A stretch of DNA of 64,000 bases from Peribacillus sp044761665 (GTDB lineage: Bacteria > Bacillota > Bacilli > Bacillales > DSM-1321), in assembly GCF_044761665.1 (NCBI RefSeq), contig NZ_JBIWCW010000008.1, forward strand, positions 71,335 through 135,334. The letters are read 5' to 3'. Positions 8,030 through 16,671 of this stretch are shown piece after piece. Both the position numbers and the translations under genes were made by a program. The notes under the pieces are model-generated. The model did not search any database and had not been told where the DNA came from. It saw only the letters and a list, made by a program, of their open reading frames with translations. Each line of letters opens with the position of its first letter. Within the stretch, counting starts at the first letter, position 1.

Positions 8030-8584
8030 ATGGCGAAAAAGAAAAATGAATTGTGGGAATGGACGAAGGCAGCCCTTATCGCGGTGATTTCAGTAATGCT
8101 TATTCGTTATTTCCTTTTGGCCCCGATCTATGTGGATGGCTTTTCCATGATGCCGACCTTAAAGGATACAGAGCGCATGCTCGTAAATAAATTCGCTTAT
8201 TCAGTTGGTGAACCAAAAAGATTCGATATCATTGTCTTTGAAGCTGCGGAAGGCAAGGATTATGTAAAACGGGTCATCGGTCTGCCGGGTGAGAAGGTGG
8301 AGTATAAAGATGATATACTTTATGTGAATGGAAAAGCATATGATGAACCATATTTGGAAGAATATAAAAAGCAATTGATTGATGGCGGACCTTTGACTGA
8401 ACCTTTTACATTAAGTGATATCATTGAACAAGAAACAGTGCCAGAAGGCCACTTATTTGTTTTGGGGGATAATCGTCGCTTCAGCAAGGACAGCCGTCAT
8501 ATCGGTGTTGTATCGTACCGAGAAGTATTAGGCAAAACTAAATTAGTTTATTGGCCAATCAAAGACTTTCGATTGGTGGAATAG
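8030..8584 (+). CDS. lepB: Type I signal peptidase
   Basis: The enzyme cleaves signal peptides from exported proteins on the outer face of the membrane. ATG 8030 gives 184 residues; AAGGGTGG precedes it and the in-frame extension to 7985 has no binding site. One membrane helix (about 12-31) follows a cytoplasmic N-terminus. The catalytic serine is Ser39 in the motif SMMPTL and the general base is Lys80 in DYVKRVIGLPGE; GDNRRFSKDSRHIG is the conserved C-terminal box. It is of the short Bacillus SipS/SipT class. Its place between rplS and rbgA is common in Bacillaceae but absent in B. subtilis. Confidence 0.95.
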   Translation: MAKKKNELWEWTKAALIAVISVMLIRYFLLAPIYVDGFSMMPTLKDTERMLVNKFAYSVGEPKRFDIIVFEAAEGKDYVKRVIGLPGEKVEYKDDILYVNGKAYDEPYLEEYKKQLIDGGPLTEPFTLSDIIEQETVPEGHLFVLGDNRRFSKDSRHIGVVSYREVLGKTKLVYWPIKDFRLVE

Positions 8585-8601
8585 TAGGAAGGTGGATTCC
8601 A

Positions 8602-9477
8602 TTGACAATACAGTGGTTCCCTGGCCATATGGCCAAAGCAAGACGGGAAGTAACAGAAAAATTAAAACTGGTCGACATCATATTTGAACTTGTGGATGCA
8701 CGGATTCCGGCATCTTCAAGGAATCCCATGATTGATGAAATCATCCAGCATAAACCAAGGCTCATCTTATTGAATAAAGCTGATATGGCTGATCCGGTCA
8801 AAACCAATCAGTGGCTGGACTATTATAAATCACAAGGTAAAACGGCGATTGCCATTAACTCACAGGCAGGAAACGGCTTGCACCAGATTACAACGACTTC
8901 TAAAATCCTCTTGAAAGAGAAGTATGACCGGATGGAGTCTAGAGGAATCAAGCCACGTGCGATTCGTGCGATGATTGTCGGGATTCCGAACGTCGGGAAA
9001 TCCACGCTGATCAATCGGCTTGCTAGGAAGAACATTGCCAAAACAGGTAACACACCTGGTGTCACGAAAGCTCAACAATGGATAAAGTTTGGTAAGGAAC
9101 TGGAACTCTTAGATACGCCGGGGATTCTTTGGCCTAAATTCGAGGATCAGGAAGTCGGTTTGAGACTGGCCTTAACAGGTGCCATCAAGGATACCATTTT
9201 GAACTTGCACGAAGTTTCTCTCTACGGCCTTCGCTTCTTGGAAAAAGAATACCCGGATCGCTTGAAATCACGGTATAATCTTGATGAGATTCCGCAAGAA
9301 ACGCTGGAACTTTTTGACGCAGTTGGCAAGTTCAGGGGCTGTATAGCTTCCGGAGGCTACATTGATTACGATAAGACAGCGGACCTCGTGGTACGAGAGA
9401 TTCGTTCGGAAAAGATGGGTCCCCTTACATTTGAACTTCCGCCAAAAGAAGAACAAGAAGAAAGCACCCCCGAATAA
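8602..9477 (+). CDS. rbgA: Ribosome biogenesis GTPase RbgA (YlqF)
   Basis: RbgA is needed for late assembly of the 50S subunit. The start is TTG 8602 with AGGAAGGTGG upstream, so that the protein begins with the conserved TIQWFPGHMAKARREV; it has 291 residues. The G motifs are circularly permuted, as in the YlqF/YawG family: NKAD (G4, near residue 60) precedes the P-loop GIPNVGKST (near 130) and DTPG (near 170). A C-terminal helical domain binds the ribosome. The N-terminus lies 17 bases after lepB, suggesting co-transcription. Confidence 0.97.
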   Translation: MTIQWFPGHMAKARREVTEKLKLVDIIFELVDARIPASSRNPMIDEIIQHKPRLILLNKADMADPVKTNQWLDYYKSQGKTAIAINSQAGNGLHQITTTSKILLKEKYDRMESRGIKPRAIRAMIVGIPNVGKSTLINRLARKNIAKTGNTPGVTKAQQWIKFGKELELLDTPGILWPKFEDQEVGLRLALTGAIKDTILNLHEVSLYGLRFLEKEYPDRLKSRYNLDEIPQETLELFDAVGKFRGCIASGGYIDYDKTADLVVREIRSEKMGPLTFELPPKEEQEESTPE

Positions 9478-9557
9478 TTTCTGTCATGGAAATAAATTTG
9501 AAGACACAGGCCGGCTACTATTTGATAGGCTAGGCTGTGCTGTGCAACAGAATAAAC

Positions 9558-9628
9558 ACGGAGCTGGATTATAGTCATCAGTAGATTGATTCAAACCTAC
9601 TGATGACTCTTTTCGGCTCCGTATTTTT
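9558..9628 (+). terminator. Nested hairpin, probable terminator between rbgA and rnhB
   Basis: A perfect 12-base-pair stem AGTCATCAGTAG (9573-9584) / CTACTGATGACT (9597-9608) sits inside an outer seven-base-pair stem ACGGAGC (9558-9564) / GCTCCGT (9616-9622) followed by ATTTTT. The outer stem plus T run fits a terminator; the inner stem strengthens the fold. Confidence 0.7.
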
Positions 9629-9665
9629 GATTGAACTATAGAAATGCAGCGTCCCTGCCGATACT

Positions 9666-9671
9666 TATAAT
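9666..9671 (+). promoter_or_regulatory. Possible -10 element for rnhB
   Basis: A perfect TATAAT lies directly after the nested terminator and 18 bases before the rnhB start. No good -35 is present at the right distance (AATGCA at 17 bases), so it is a weak call. A start here would give an almost leaderless message. Confidence 0.35.
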
Positions 9672-9683
9672 GATGGGTGATAA

Positions 9684-10466
9684 ATGATGAAAACTACCAT
9701 GAAAATTAATGAAATTTCTACAAGATTAAAAACCATAAGCGATCCAGAAGACCCCTTCTTACAAGAATGCCGGGAGGATACGCGCAAGGGAGTTGCCGAT
9801 TTACTCAATAAATGGAACAAATCCTATGAAAAAGCTAGGCAGGTCAGGAATACTTTCTTACAAATGTCTGAGTTTGAGAGGGAGCTGCGTAAACAGGGTT
9901 TTTCGATTCTTGCAGGAATAGATGAAGTAGGGAGAGGTCCTTTGGCTGGACCGGTAGTGACAAGTGCGGTGATTCTACCGGAGGATTTTTATCTGCCAGG
10001 GTTGAATGACTCCAAGAAAATTTCGGAGTCCAAAAGGGAACAATTTTATGAGACCATTTATAAAGAAGCGATATCTATTGGGGTAGGCATCGTACATAGC
10101 GAGAAAATTGACGAAATAAATATCTATCAGGCTACGAAAAAGGCCATGATGGCAGCAGTGAACAATCTCTCGGAATTGCCGGATCATTTACTGATCGATG
10201 CGATGGAACTAGATATCCCCATCCCTCAACTTTCGCTAATAAAAGGCGACGCTAGAAGCATCACCATATCAGCGGCCTCTATCGTTGCTAAAGTGACGCG
10301 TGACCGAATGATGATGGAATATGGCGTAAAGTATCCGGAGTATGGATTTGAAAAGCATATGGGCTATGGTACGAGCCAACACTTAGAAGCTCTCGAGAAG
10401 CACGGGCTTACGCCTTGGCATAGAAGAAGTTTCGCACCTGTGAAGGAAATTGCAGCAAGAAAATAA
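9684..10466 (+). CDS. rnhB: Ribonuclease HII
   Basis: RNase HII removes RNA from RNA-DNA hybrids and single ribonucleotides from DNA. The 260 residues include the N-terminal extension usual in Bacillus (about 1-70), then the catalytic core beginning AGIDEVGRGPLAGPV with the Asp-Glu metal ligands. Further conserved parts are LNDSKKISESKREQF, LLIDAMEL and SISAASIVAKVTRDR-like ISAASIVAKVTRDR, ending at GTSQHLEALEKHGLTPWHR. GGGTGAT precedes two adjacent ATG codons (9684, 9687); the first is used here. Confidence 0.96.
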   Translation: MMKTTMKINEISTRLKTISDPEDPFLQECREDTRKGVADLLNKWNKSYEKARQVRNTFLQMSEFERELRKQGFSILAGIDEVGRGPLAGPVVTSAVILPEDFYLPGLNDSKKISESKREQFYETIYKEAISIGVGIVHSEKIDEINIYQATKKAMMAAVNNLSELPDHLLIDAMELDIPIPQLSLIKGDARSITISAASIVAKVTRDRMMMEYGVKYPEYGFEKHMGYGTSQHLEALEKHGLTPWHRRSFAPVKEIAARK

Positions 10467-10487
10467 GGAGTAAAGGAGGAAGAGGGG

Positions 10488-12611
10488 ATGCAATCGATTA
10501 CAAATGGTCAGTCTGTGTCCACGCCTACCGAGATACAGGGAAGCACGAGTTTAAAAAGTGGCCAAATTCTTTTTGGAAAAGTGAATAAGATCTTTCCGAA
10601 TCAAACAGCCGAAGTGCAGATTGGCCAACAAAAAATGATTGCGCACCTAGACGTCCCACTCCAGGCAGGAGAAAGGTATTGGCTTCAAGTTCAGCCGACA
10701 GAGGGGCAGCTTGTATTGAAAGTACTTGATTCCCCGAATGTAAAACTTTCGTATGTAAAGGGAGCGTCGGCCCAACTACTGGTCCATCTCGGTGTTCAGT
10801 CAGAACCAGAGTCTGCAAAGCTGGCCGAGTTTTTACTGAGGAATCAATTCCCTGTTACCAAAGAGATTTTCTCGTCAGCTTTGCAATGGGTAAAAGCAGC
10901 GGATACAACCGAATCAGGTCTATCAGTCATTAAAACAATGTTTACCCAGCAGTTACCTTTTGTTAAGGATGTATTTTTTGCTTTGACCGAGCAAGCAAAA
11001 AATGAACCTTTCCATAAGCTGCTAAGTGGACTGCAACAGCAAATAACGGCGTATGGAACTGATACAAAGACGGTAGCGCAGTTAAAAGGCGTCTTGGAGT
11101 CCCTACATATTACCAAGCAAGATCAAATGCAACAAACTGGATTGCAAAGACTTATTGCAACTTGGCTTGATGTCAAATCGACCCCAGAAATGAAATCAGG
11201 AGCTTTTTCCTTGCTCCAAAAGACTGGGTTCGTCCCAAAAGGGATGAGCGAAATTGATTTTTTGAAAAGAACAGTGGCTGAATCGGTGATGATACCTGAA
11301 ACCCTGAAAACCCCAACGGCAAATAAACTACAACAAGGGCTGCATTTACTTGCAAATGCAGCGAATGGAACGCTTGATGAAGCAGGAAATATAGAATCCA
11401 GTCTCTCTAAATTATGGGGTGGGGCGGAGATAGGAAAGACCACGTCTTCCGTTTCAACAGATGAAATGCAGCAAAAAGGCGTTTCTATAGATCATAGGTC
11501 CGGACGTAATTTCCGGTTACTTGAACGTGCTTTTGGGAGAATCTCATCGGATATGAAACCAGGGCTTCTCACTATGCTTCAAACCACTGGTAGCCAAAGG
11601 GTGAATGGAGAAACGGAGCAGGTATCAGAACCACTAAAGAGCACGAAGTCTGATACACTACAGCAGGGAATCCAACAAAAGCCAGTGTCCACAGAAGAAA
11701 TTATTCATCTTACTTCCCGTTTGCTTGAACGTGCATTTGCAGAAGTATCTGTCAACGGTAAAATGGCTGCGGTCGATCCTGAAGTTGATGAACTTTTGTT
11801 TCAATTAAACAAGAATATAGGGCAGGATGTGGAGTCGAAGGGAAAAGTGGGGGAGTTTCTGCTTCAGGCTTTTAAGCAAACCCAAGTAACCTCTCATGCT
11901 AGTGACCCGGAGGAAATTGTGCTATCTCATTTGATGGATGAAGGTTTTCAATTAAATGATTTTACAAATGGCACTGCTGTGGCCCAACAACTGAAAGAAT
12001 GGACGAAGATGCTGGGACTTCAATTAGAGCATGTTCTCGCCAATCAGTCCGGAGGAGGATTGGAAGCATTAACCGAGGAATTGGAGACACTCAAGCCCTT
12101 ACTGCTTAAATTGTTGAATGAACAACATCCGTCAGCCGTTAAGGAAATGGCTGAACAAATATTGAATCGGCTCACTGCTCAGCAGGTTCTGTCGCAGGAT
12201 AACGGCCCCATGCAAAATCTACTGCTCACACTTCCTCTGAATTTGGGATCTTCCCAAACGGATTTAACGTTGCAATTGAGCGGTAGGAAAACAAAGGATG
12301 GAAAGATCGATCCCGATTATTGTAGAATCCTGTTTTATTTAGAGTTAGAGAATCTTGATGAAACCGTCATCGATATGCAAATCCAAAATCGGGTCATCAA
12401 AGTGACTGTCATCAATGAGCAGAATGAAATGATTGAAGCGGCAGCCAGCAATTATCTGGACGTGTTGAAAGATAAACTGCAAGCAATGGATTACAAATTA
12501 TCAGGAGTTTTGTTTCAGAATACGGTACGTGCAAAAAAGGTGGGTTCGAAGCAGAATTCCATTCCTTTCTCAGAGACAGGAACCTATAGTGGAGTGGATA
12601 TTCGGATATGA
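10488..12611 (+). CDS. ylqG: YlqG-like protein with a FliK-like C-terminal domain
   Basis: This 707-residue protein has no firm function. The N-terminal part (about 25-100) looks like an OB or SH3-like beta domain (GQILFGKVNKIFPNQTAEVQ). The long middle is helical, rich in Gln, Leu and Thr. The last 150 residues (LLLTLPLNLGSSQTDLTLQL, then FYLELENLDETVIDMQIQN) resemble the hook-length control domain of FliK. There is no signal peptide. AAAGGAGGAAGAGGGG precedes the ATG. It overlaps ylqH by four bases. FliK-like plus FlhB-like proteins side by side suggest a function copied from flagellar export control, but no structural flagellar gene is adjacent. Confidence 0.8.
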   Translation: MQSITNGQSVSTPTEIQGSTSLKSGQILFGKVNKIFPNQTAEVQIGQQKMIAHLDVPLQAGERYWLQVQPTEGQLVLKVLDSPNVKLSYVKGASAQLLVHLGVQSEPESAKLAEFLLRNQFPVTKEIFSSALQWVKAADTTESGLSVIKTMFTQQLPFVKDVFFALTEQAKNEPFHKLLSGLQQQITAYGTDTKTVAQLKGVLESLHITKQDQMQQTGLQRLIATWLDVKSTPEMKSGAFSLLQKTGFVPKGMSEIDFLKRTVAESVMIPETLKTPTANKLQQGLHLLANAANGTLDEAGNIESSLSKLWGGAEIGKTTSSVSTDEMQQKGVSIDHRSGRNFRLLERAFGRISSDMKPGLLTMLQTTGSQRVNGETEQVSEPLKSTKSDTLQQGIQQKPVSTEEIIHLTSRLLERAFAEVSVNGKMAAVDPEVDELLFQLNKNIGQDVESKGKVGEFLLQAFKQTQVTSHASDPEEIVLSHLMDEGFQLNDFTNGTAVAQQLKEWTKMLGLQLEHVLANQSGGGLEALTEELETLKPLLLKLLNEQHPSAVKEMAEQILNRLTAQQVLSQDNGPMQNLLLTLPLNLGSSQTDLTLQLSGRKTKDGKIDPDYCRILFYLELENLDETVIDMQIQNRVIKVTVINEQNEMIEAAASNYLDVLKDKLQAMDYKLSGVLFQNTVRAKKVGSKQNSIPFSETGTYSGVDIRI

Positions 12612-12880
12612 AAAAGGAAAAGCGGAAAGAAGCGATTGCTTTAAAGTATGATGCGAAGTCTTCGCAGGCCCCTGTCGTGTTGGCCAAAGGAAAAGGCAAG
12701 ACGGCGGATAATATCCTGGCAAAGGCCGAGGAGCTGAATATTCCCGTTCAAAAGGACGAAACCTTAACAGAGCTTTTAGGTCAGCTGGATATTAATCAAA
12801 CGATTCCCGAAGAATTATATGGTGCGGTTGCAGAAGTATTTGCTTTTGTTTACAAATTGGATCGTGATGTGAAAAAATAA
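12608..12880 (+). CDS. ylqH: YlqH, FlhB C-terminal-domain-like protein
   Basis: This 90-residue protein aligns by eye with the C-terminal 85 residues of FlhB encoded at 41882-42970. Compare AIALKYDAKSSQAPVVLAKG here with AIALKYDESKAEAPFVVAKG in FlhB, and AVAEVFAFVYKLD with AVAEILAFVYKTK. The match begins right after the position of the FlhB autocleavage motif NPTH, which is absent here. The protein thus equals the free FlhB-CC fragment released by autocleavage. ATGA overlap with ylqG implies coupling. Known as a FlhB-like stand-alone family in Bacillus; function unproven. Confidence 0.9.
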   Translation: MKKEKRKEAIALKYDAKSSQAPVVLAKGKGKTADNILAKAEELNIPVQKDETLTELLGQLDINQTIPEELYGAVAEVFAFVYKLDRDVKK

Positions 12881-13319
12881 AAGATACCTTTCTTGTTTGG
12901 GTATGCATAAATCGGTCGGAATATGATGAAAATCATAAAAACTAGTAAAAAAAATTATTATACTAAAAACATACTAAACATAAGATAAAAGGATGAAGCC
13001 GACACTTTATGCTTTTATTTTTTTTTGTCTGAAAAGAAAAATTACCGATGCTCACTCAGAATGAAATCCTAAAAAATGGCTTCAAATAAGAAGATTATCC
13101 CAAAAAACACCAACACGACTATAAAAAAAACGATTATAAACAGAAGAATAATATCGTATTTTAATCCATATATTAGGTTGTTATTTAAGTATATTGTAAT
13201 AATTATTTTTTGTACTCAGTAAAGAAAAAAATGCATGAATAAGAATTTTGTTGTAATATGGTAGAGAAAACACGCATCAAATTTAATTTTTGTTTTTTAG
13301 TAGATAAGGAGGATGGGAA
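12881..13319 (+). other. AT-rich intergenic region upstream of sucC
   Basis: There are 439 bases without a credible gene. The sequence is strongly A+T rich with long A and T runs (for example 13012-13026). TAATAT at 13254-13259 could be a -10 element for sucCD but lacks a good -35. No strong terminator hairpin is seen after ylqH. AAGGAGGATGGG directly before 13320 is the sucC ribosome binding site. Confidence 0.6.
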
Positions 13320-14480
13320 ATGAATATCCATGAGTATCAGGGAAAAGAGATTTTGAGACAATACGGGGTATCTGTTCCAAATGGCCGAGTTGCCTTTACT
13401 GTTGATGAAGCAGTTGAAGCGGCGAAGGGGTTAGGTACAGATGTTGTTGTCGTCAAAGCTCAAATTCATGCGGGTGGCCGCGGTAAAGCCGGGGGAGTCA
13501 AGGTTGCGAAGAATCTTGATGAAGCACGTACATATGCAGAAGAGATTCTTGGAAAAACGTTGGTGACCCATCAAACAGGCCCTACAGGTAAAGAAGTTAA
13601 GCGTTTACTTATTGAAGAAGGCTGCGATATCACCAAGGAATATTACATTGGTCTAGTCTTGGACCGTGCAACGGACAGTGTTGTATTGATGGCTTCCGAA
13701 GAAGGTGGAACGGAAATCGAAGAAGTGGCTGAGAAAACTCCTGAAAAAATCTTCAAGGAAGTAATTGACCCGGTTGTCGGGTTAACGGGTTTCCAGGCAC
13801 GAAGAATCGCTTTCAATATTAACATTCCTGCTTCACTAATAAATAAAGCATCGAAACTGATGATCAACTTATATACAGCATTCGTTGATAAGGATTGTTC
13901 GATTGCCGAAATCAACCCGTTAGTCGTGACGGGCGATGGCAATGTAATGGCCTTGGATGCTAAATTGAATTTCGATGATAACGCAATATACCGTCATAAA
14001 GATATTTCCGAGTACCGTGATTTAGATGAGGAAGATGCCAAGGAAATTGAAGCCTCAAAACATGGACTAAGTTACATATCCCTTGACGGAAATATCGGCT
14101 GTATGGTTAATGGTGCCGGGCTTGCTATGGCAACGATGGACATCATCAAACACTATATGGGGGACCCAGCTAATTTCCTGGATGTCGGGGGCGGCGCTAC
14201 AGAGGAAAAAGTAAAAGAGGCTTTCAAAATCATCCTCTCCGATGAAAAAGTAAAAGGCATCTTTGTAAATATCTTCGGAGGTATCATGAAATGTGACATC
14301 ATCGCGACGGGCGTCGTAGCTGCTGCAAAAGAGCTTGGCCTGGATGTCCCACTCGTTGTCCGCTTAGAAGGTACGAATGTCGATTTAGGGAAAAAGATTT
14401 TGAAAGAGTCAGGTTTAAATATCACCGCAGCTGAATCCATGGCAGACGGAGCGCAAAAAATAGTATCACTTGTAGGATAA
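13320..14480 (+). CDS. sucC: Succinate-CoA ligase, beta subunit
   Basis: With SucD it converts succinyl-CoA, ADP or GDP and phosphate to succinate, nucleoside triphosphate and CoA in the TCA cycle. The 386 residues match the family. An ATP-grasp domain comes first (MNIHEYQGKEILRQYGV, and VVVVKAQIHAGGRGKAGGVK near residues 41-60), followed by the CoA-ligase domain with LDVGGGATEEKVKEAF and FGGIMKCDIIATG. AAGGAGGATGGG precedes the ATG. sucD follows 18 bases later. Confidence 0.98.
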   Translation: MNIHEYQGKEILRQYGVSVPNGRVAFTVDEAVEAAKGLGTDVVVVKAQIHAGGRGKAGGVKVAKNLDEARTYAEEILGKTLVTHQTGPTGKEVKRLLIEEGCDITKEYYIGLVLDRATDSVVLMASEEGGTEIEEVAEKTPEKIFKEVIDPVVGLTGFQARRIAFNINIPASLINKASKLMINLYTAFVDKDCSIAEINPLVVTGDGNVMALDAKLNFDDNAIYRHKDISEYRDLDEEDAKEIEASKHGLSYISLDGNIGCMVNGAGLAMATMDIIKHYMGDPANFLDVGGGATEEKVKEAFKIILSDEKVKGIFVNIFGGIMKCDIIATGVVAAAKELGLDVPLVVRLEGTNVDLGKKILKESGLNITAAESMADGAQKIVSLVG

Positions 14481-14498
14481 TAGGCAGGGGGGAACATA

Positions 14499-15401
14499 AT
14501 GAGCGTATATATTAATAAAGATACGAAAGTGATCGTTCAGGGAATCACTGGTTCAACAGCATTATTTCATACAAAACAAATGTTAGAATACGGTACGAAA
14601 ATCGTTGCAGGTGTCACTCCAGGTAAAGGTGGAACGGAAGCGGAAGGGGTACCTGTATATAATACAGTTTCCGAGGCTGTCACTGAAACAGGAGCAAATG
14701 CATCGGTCATCTATGTACCGGCGCCATTTGCAGCAGATGCGATTTTAGAAGCAGTTGATGCGGAGGTTGATCTCGTCATCTGTATTACCGAGCACATTCC
14801 AGTCCTGGATATGGTTAAGGTCAAAAAATATATGCAAGGCAAGAAAACACGTTTAATTGGACCTAACTGTCCAGGCGTGATAAGCCCAGATGAGTGTAAA
14901 ATCGGGATAATGCCAGGCTATATTCATAAAAAAGGTCATATCGGCGTTGTTTCTCGTTCTGGTACATTGACTTATGAAGCCGTTCATCAATTATCACAAG
15001 AAGGCATCGGGCAATCATCTGCAGTCGGCATCGGTGGGGACCCTGTCAATGGGACGGATTTCATCGATGTGCTTAAGGCGTTCAATGAAGATCCAGAAAC
15101 GCATGCGGTTATCATGATTGGGGAAATCGGTGGCACAGCAGAAGAAGAGGCGGCCATTTGGGTAAAGGAAAATATGACGAAACCGGTTGTTGGGTTCATT
15201 GGTGGCCGTACGGCTCCAGCTGGTAAACGTATGGGTCATGCCGGCGCTATTATTTCTGGAGGCAAGGGAACAGCCGATGAAAAAATCCGCGTCATGAATG
15301 AATGCGGAATTAAAGTTGCAGAAACACCTTCTGTCATGGGCGAAACCTTGATATCGGTCTTAAAAGAAAAAGGTATGTACGAACCTTGTAAAACGCATTA
15401 A
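14499..15401 (+). CDS. sucD: Succinate-CoA ligase, alpha subunit
   Basis: This subunit binds CoA and carries the phosphohistidine. The protein has 300 residues. An N-terminal Rossmann CoA-binding domain (VIVQGITGSTALFHTKQML) is followed by the ligase domain; the active-site histidine lies in GKRMGHAGAIISGGKGTA near residue 247. IGPNCPGVISP and SRSGTLTYEAVHQL are family motifs. GGGGGGAAC-type binding site precedes the ATG. A terminator follows 10 bases after the stop. Confidence 0.98.
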   Translation: MSVYINKDTKVIVQGITGSTALFHTKQMLEYGTKIVAGVTPGKGGTEAEGVPVYNTVSEAVTETGANASVIYVPAPFAADAILEAVDAEVDLVICITEHIPVLDMVKVKKYMQGKKTRLIGPNCPGVISPDECKIGIMPGYIHKKGHIGVVSRSGTLTYEAVHQLSQEGIGQSSAVGIGGDPVNGTDFIDVLKAFNEDPETHAVIMIGEIGGTAEEEAAIWVKENMTKPVVGFIGGRTAPAGKRMGHAGAIISGGKGTADEKIRVMNECGIKVAETPSVMGETLISVLKEKGMYEPCKTH

Positions 15402-15410
15402 TAAATGATG

Positions 15411-15440
15411 GGCCGACCTGATTTTGGTCGGTCTTATTTA
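15411..15440 (+). terminator. Terminator after sucD
   Basis: GCCGACC (15412-15418) pairs with GGTCGGT (15426-15432), with one G-T pair, around the loop TGATTTT, followed by CTTATTTA. The T run is broken, so termination may be partial. It lies inside the open frame that extends dprA upstream, which argues for the later dprA start. Confidence 0.7.
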
Positions 15441-15539
15441 ATCTTTAATAATGATCCTTCGAAAGATGGCAATGACCTCGTTCGACAAGCAATACAGCTA
15501 TCCCTCCATTTTATAAATCCTCAAAGGAGTGTTTCCAAA

Positions 15540-16415
15540 GTGAATAAAAATGAAAAATTAATCCATCTCCATCATTGTCGCGGTGCAGGCTGGAAAACGA
15601 TAAAAATGATTTTGGCTACCGACCCATCCCTCACCTCCCTCTTTACAAAAACATACGCTGAATGGAAAGAGATTCTCCCCATACCCTCCAATAAGCTGCA
15701 GCTCTTTCTTGAAGATTTGCATTCCCACGATACGATTGAAAAGTTAAAACAATATGAAAATAATCAAATCCATTGTCTGACGATTTTTGATGAAGACTAT
15801 CCATATCTGCTGAAACAGATATTCGATCCCCCTTGGGTGCTTTATTTAAAAGGTGATAAACAGCTTTTAGCTAAGAAGAATACGATAGGTGTCGTTGGTA
15901 CACGAAATCCAACCACGTATGGGCTGGAGGCCTTAAAATCGATTTTGACGCCACTTGTAAAGAAAAAATTCGTGATTATTAGCGGAGTGGCAGTTGGAAT
16001 TGATGCGATAGCCCATAAAATCACTTTGAATGAGGGCGGACATACGATAGGGGTTTTAGGCGGGGGATTGATGCAGGTTTATCCCAAAACAAACATCCCC
16101 CTTGCAAGATTAATCATTGAAAAGGGTTTGCTACTCTCGGAAACACCGCCGACGAGAAGATCGGAACCTTGGATGTTCCCTCTCCGGAATCGAATCATTA
16201 GTGGTTTATCACAGGGAATTTTCGTTGTAGAAGCAAAGGAAAGAAGCGGTTCGCTCATCACCGCGCAAGCTGCACTTGAACAAGGAAGAGATATTTTTGC
16301 ACTTCCGGGAAATATAACCAGTCCTGAATCGATAGGAACAAACCAATTGATTCAAGATGGTGCTAAATTAATTTTGACATCAGCTCACATTGAGGAAGAA
16401 TATAAAACAATATAA
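15540..16415 (+). CDS. dprA: DNA processing protein DprA (Smf)
   Basis: DprA loads RecA onto incoming single-stranded DNA during transformation. GTG 15540 is chosen over the upstream open frame because AAAGGAG lies 10 bases before it and the sucD terminator lies inside the longer reading; the protein then has 291 residues. A small N-terminal helical domain (about 5-60) precedes the Rossmann-like DNA-binding fold (about 110-280) with IGVVGTRNPTTYG, ISGVAVGIDAIAHK, VLGGGL and RNRIISGLSQGIFVVEA. No C-terminal winged helix is evident beyond about 285. Presence does not by itself prove competence. Confidence 0.96.
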   Translation: MNKNEKLIHLHHCRGAGWKTIKMILATDPSLTSLFTKTYAEWKEILPIPSNKLQLFLEDLHSHDTIEKLKQYENNQIHCLTIFDEDYPYLLKQIFDPPWVLYLKGDKQLLAKKNTIGVVGTRNPTTYGLEALKSILTPLVKKKFVIISGVAVGIDAIAHKITLNEGGHTIGVLGGGLMQVYPKTNIPLARLIIEKGLLLSETPPTRRSEPWMFPLRNRIISGLSQGIFVVEAKERSGSLITAQAALEQGRDIFALPGNITSPESIGTNQLIQDGAKLILTSAHIEEEYKTI

Positions 16416-16602
16416 TATAGAAGATATACGGAGAAGAATCCATTTTTTAAGGTGAAAAAGGTGGTTTTTTAGCTGAATAGGATAAAATATTAGACAAAAA
16501 GGTTGAAAATATTGTAAAACTGATATAAGTTTTGCAACAGGCACCTCTTGTCAAAATACCAAAATTCTGACGAATCAGCAGGATTTGAAAAGCAAAGAGG
16601 TG

Positions 16603-16631
16603 TTGACAAATGATTTTTGAATGATTAATAA
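16603..16631 (+). promoter_or_regulatory. Sigma-A promoter for topA
   Basis: A perfect TTGACA (16603-16608), a 17-base spacer and TAATAA (16626-16631) lie 40 bases before topA. A weaker pair TTGAAA (16503-16508) and TATAAG (16524-16529) with a 15-base spacer lies upstream. An inverted repeat CACCTCTT (16542-16549) / AAGAGGTG (16595-16602) abuts the -35. Confidence 0.78.
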
Positions 16632-16671
16632 TAGTGAAGATTTATATTACCTCTTGAGGAGGATTTATTGG

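Noticed and set aside
12881..13319. Hidden small gene or phage remnant before sucC
   Set aside because: No frame with a binding site and reasonable codon use was found; the DNA is only A+T rich.
15405..15539. 45-codon N-terminal extension of dprA
   Set aside because: It overlies the sucD terminator and has no binding site; the GTG at 15540 has one.
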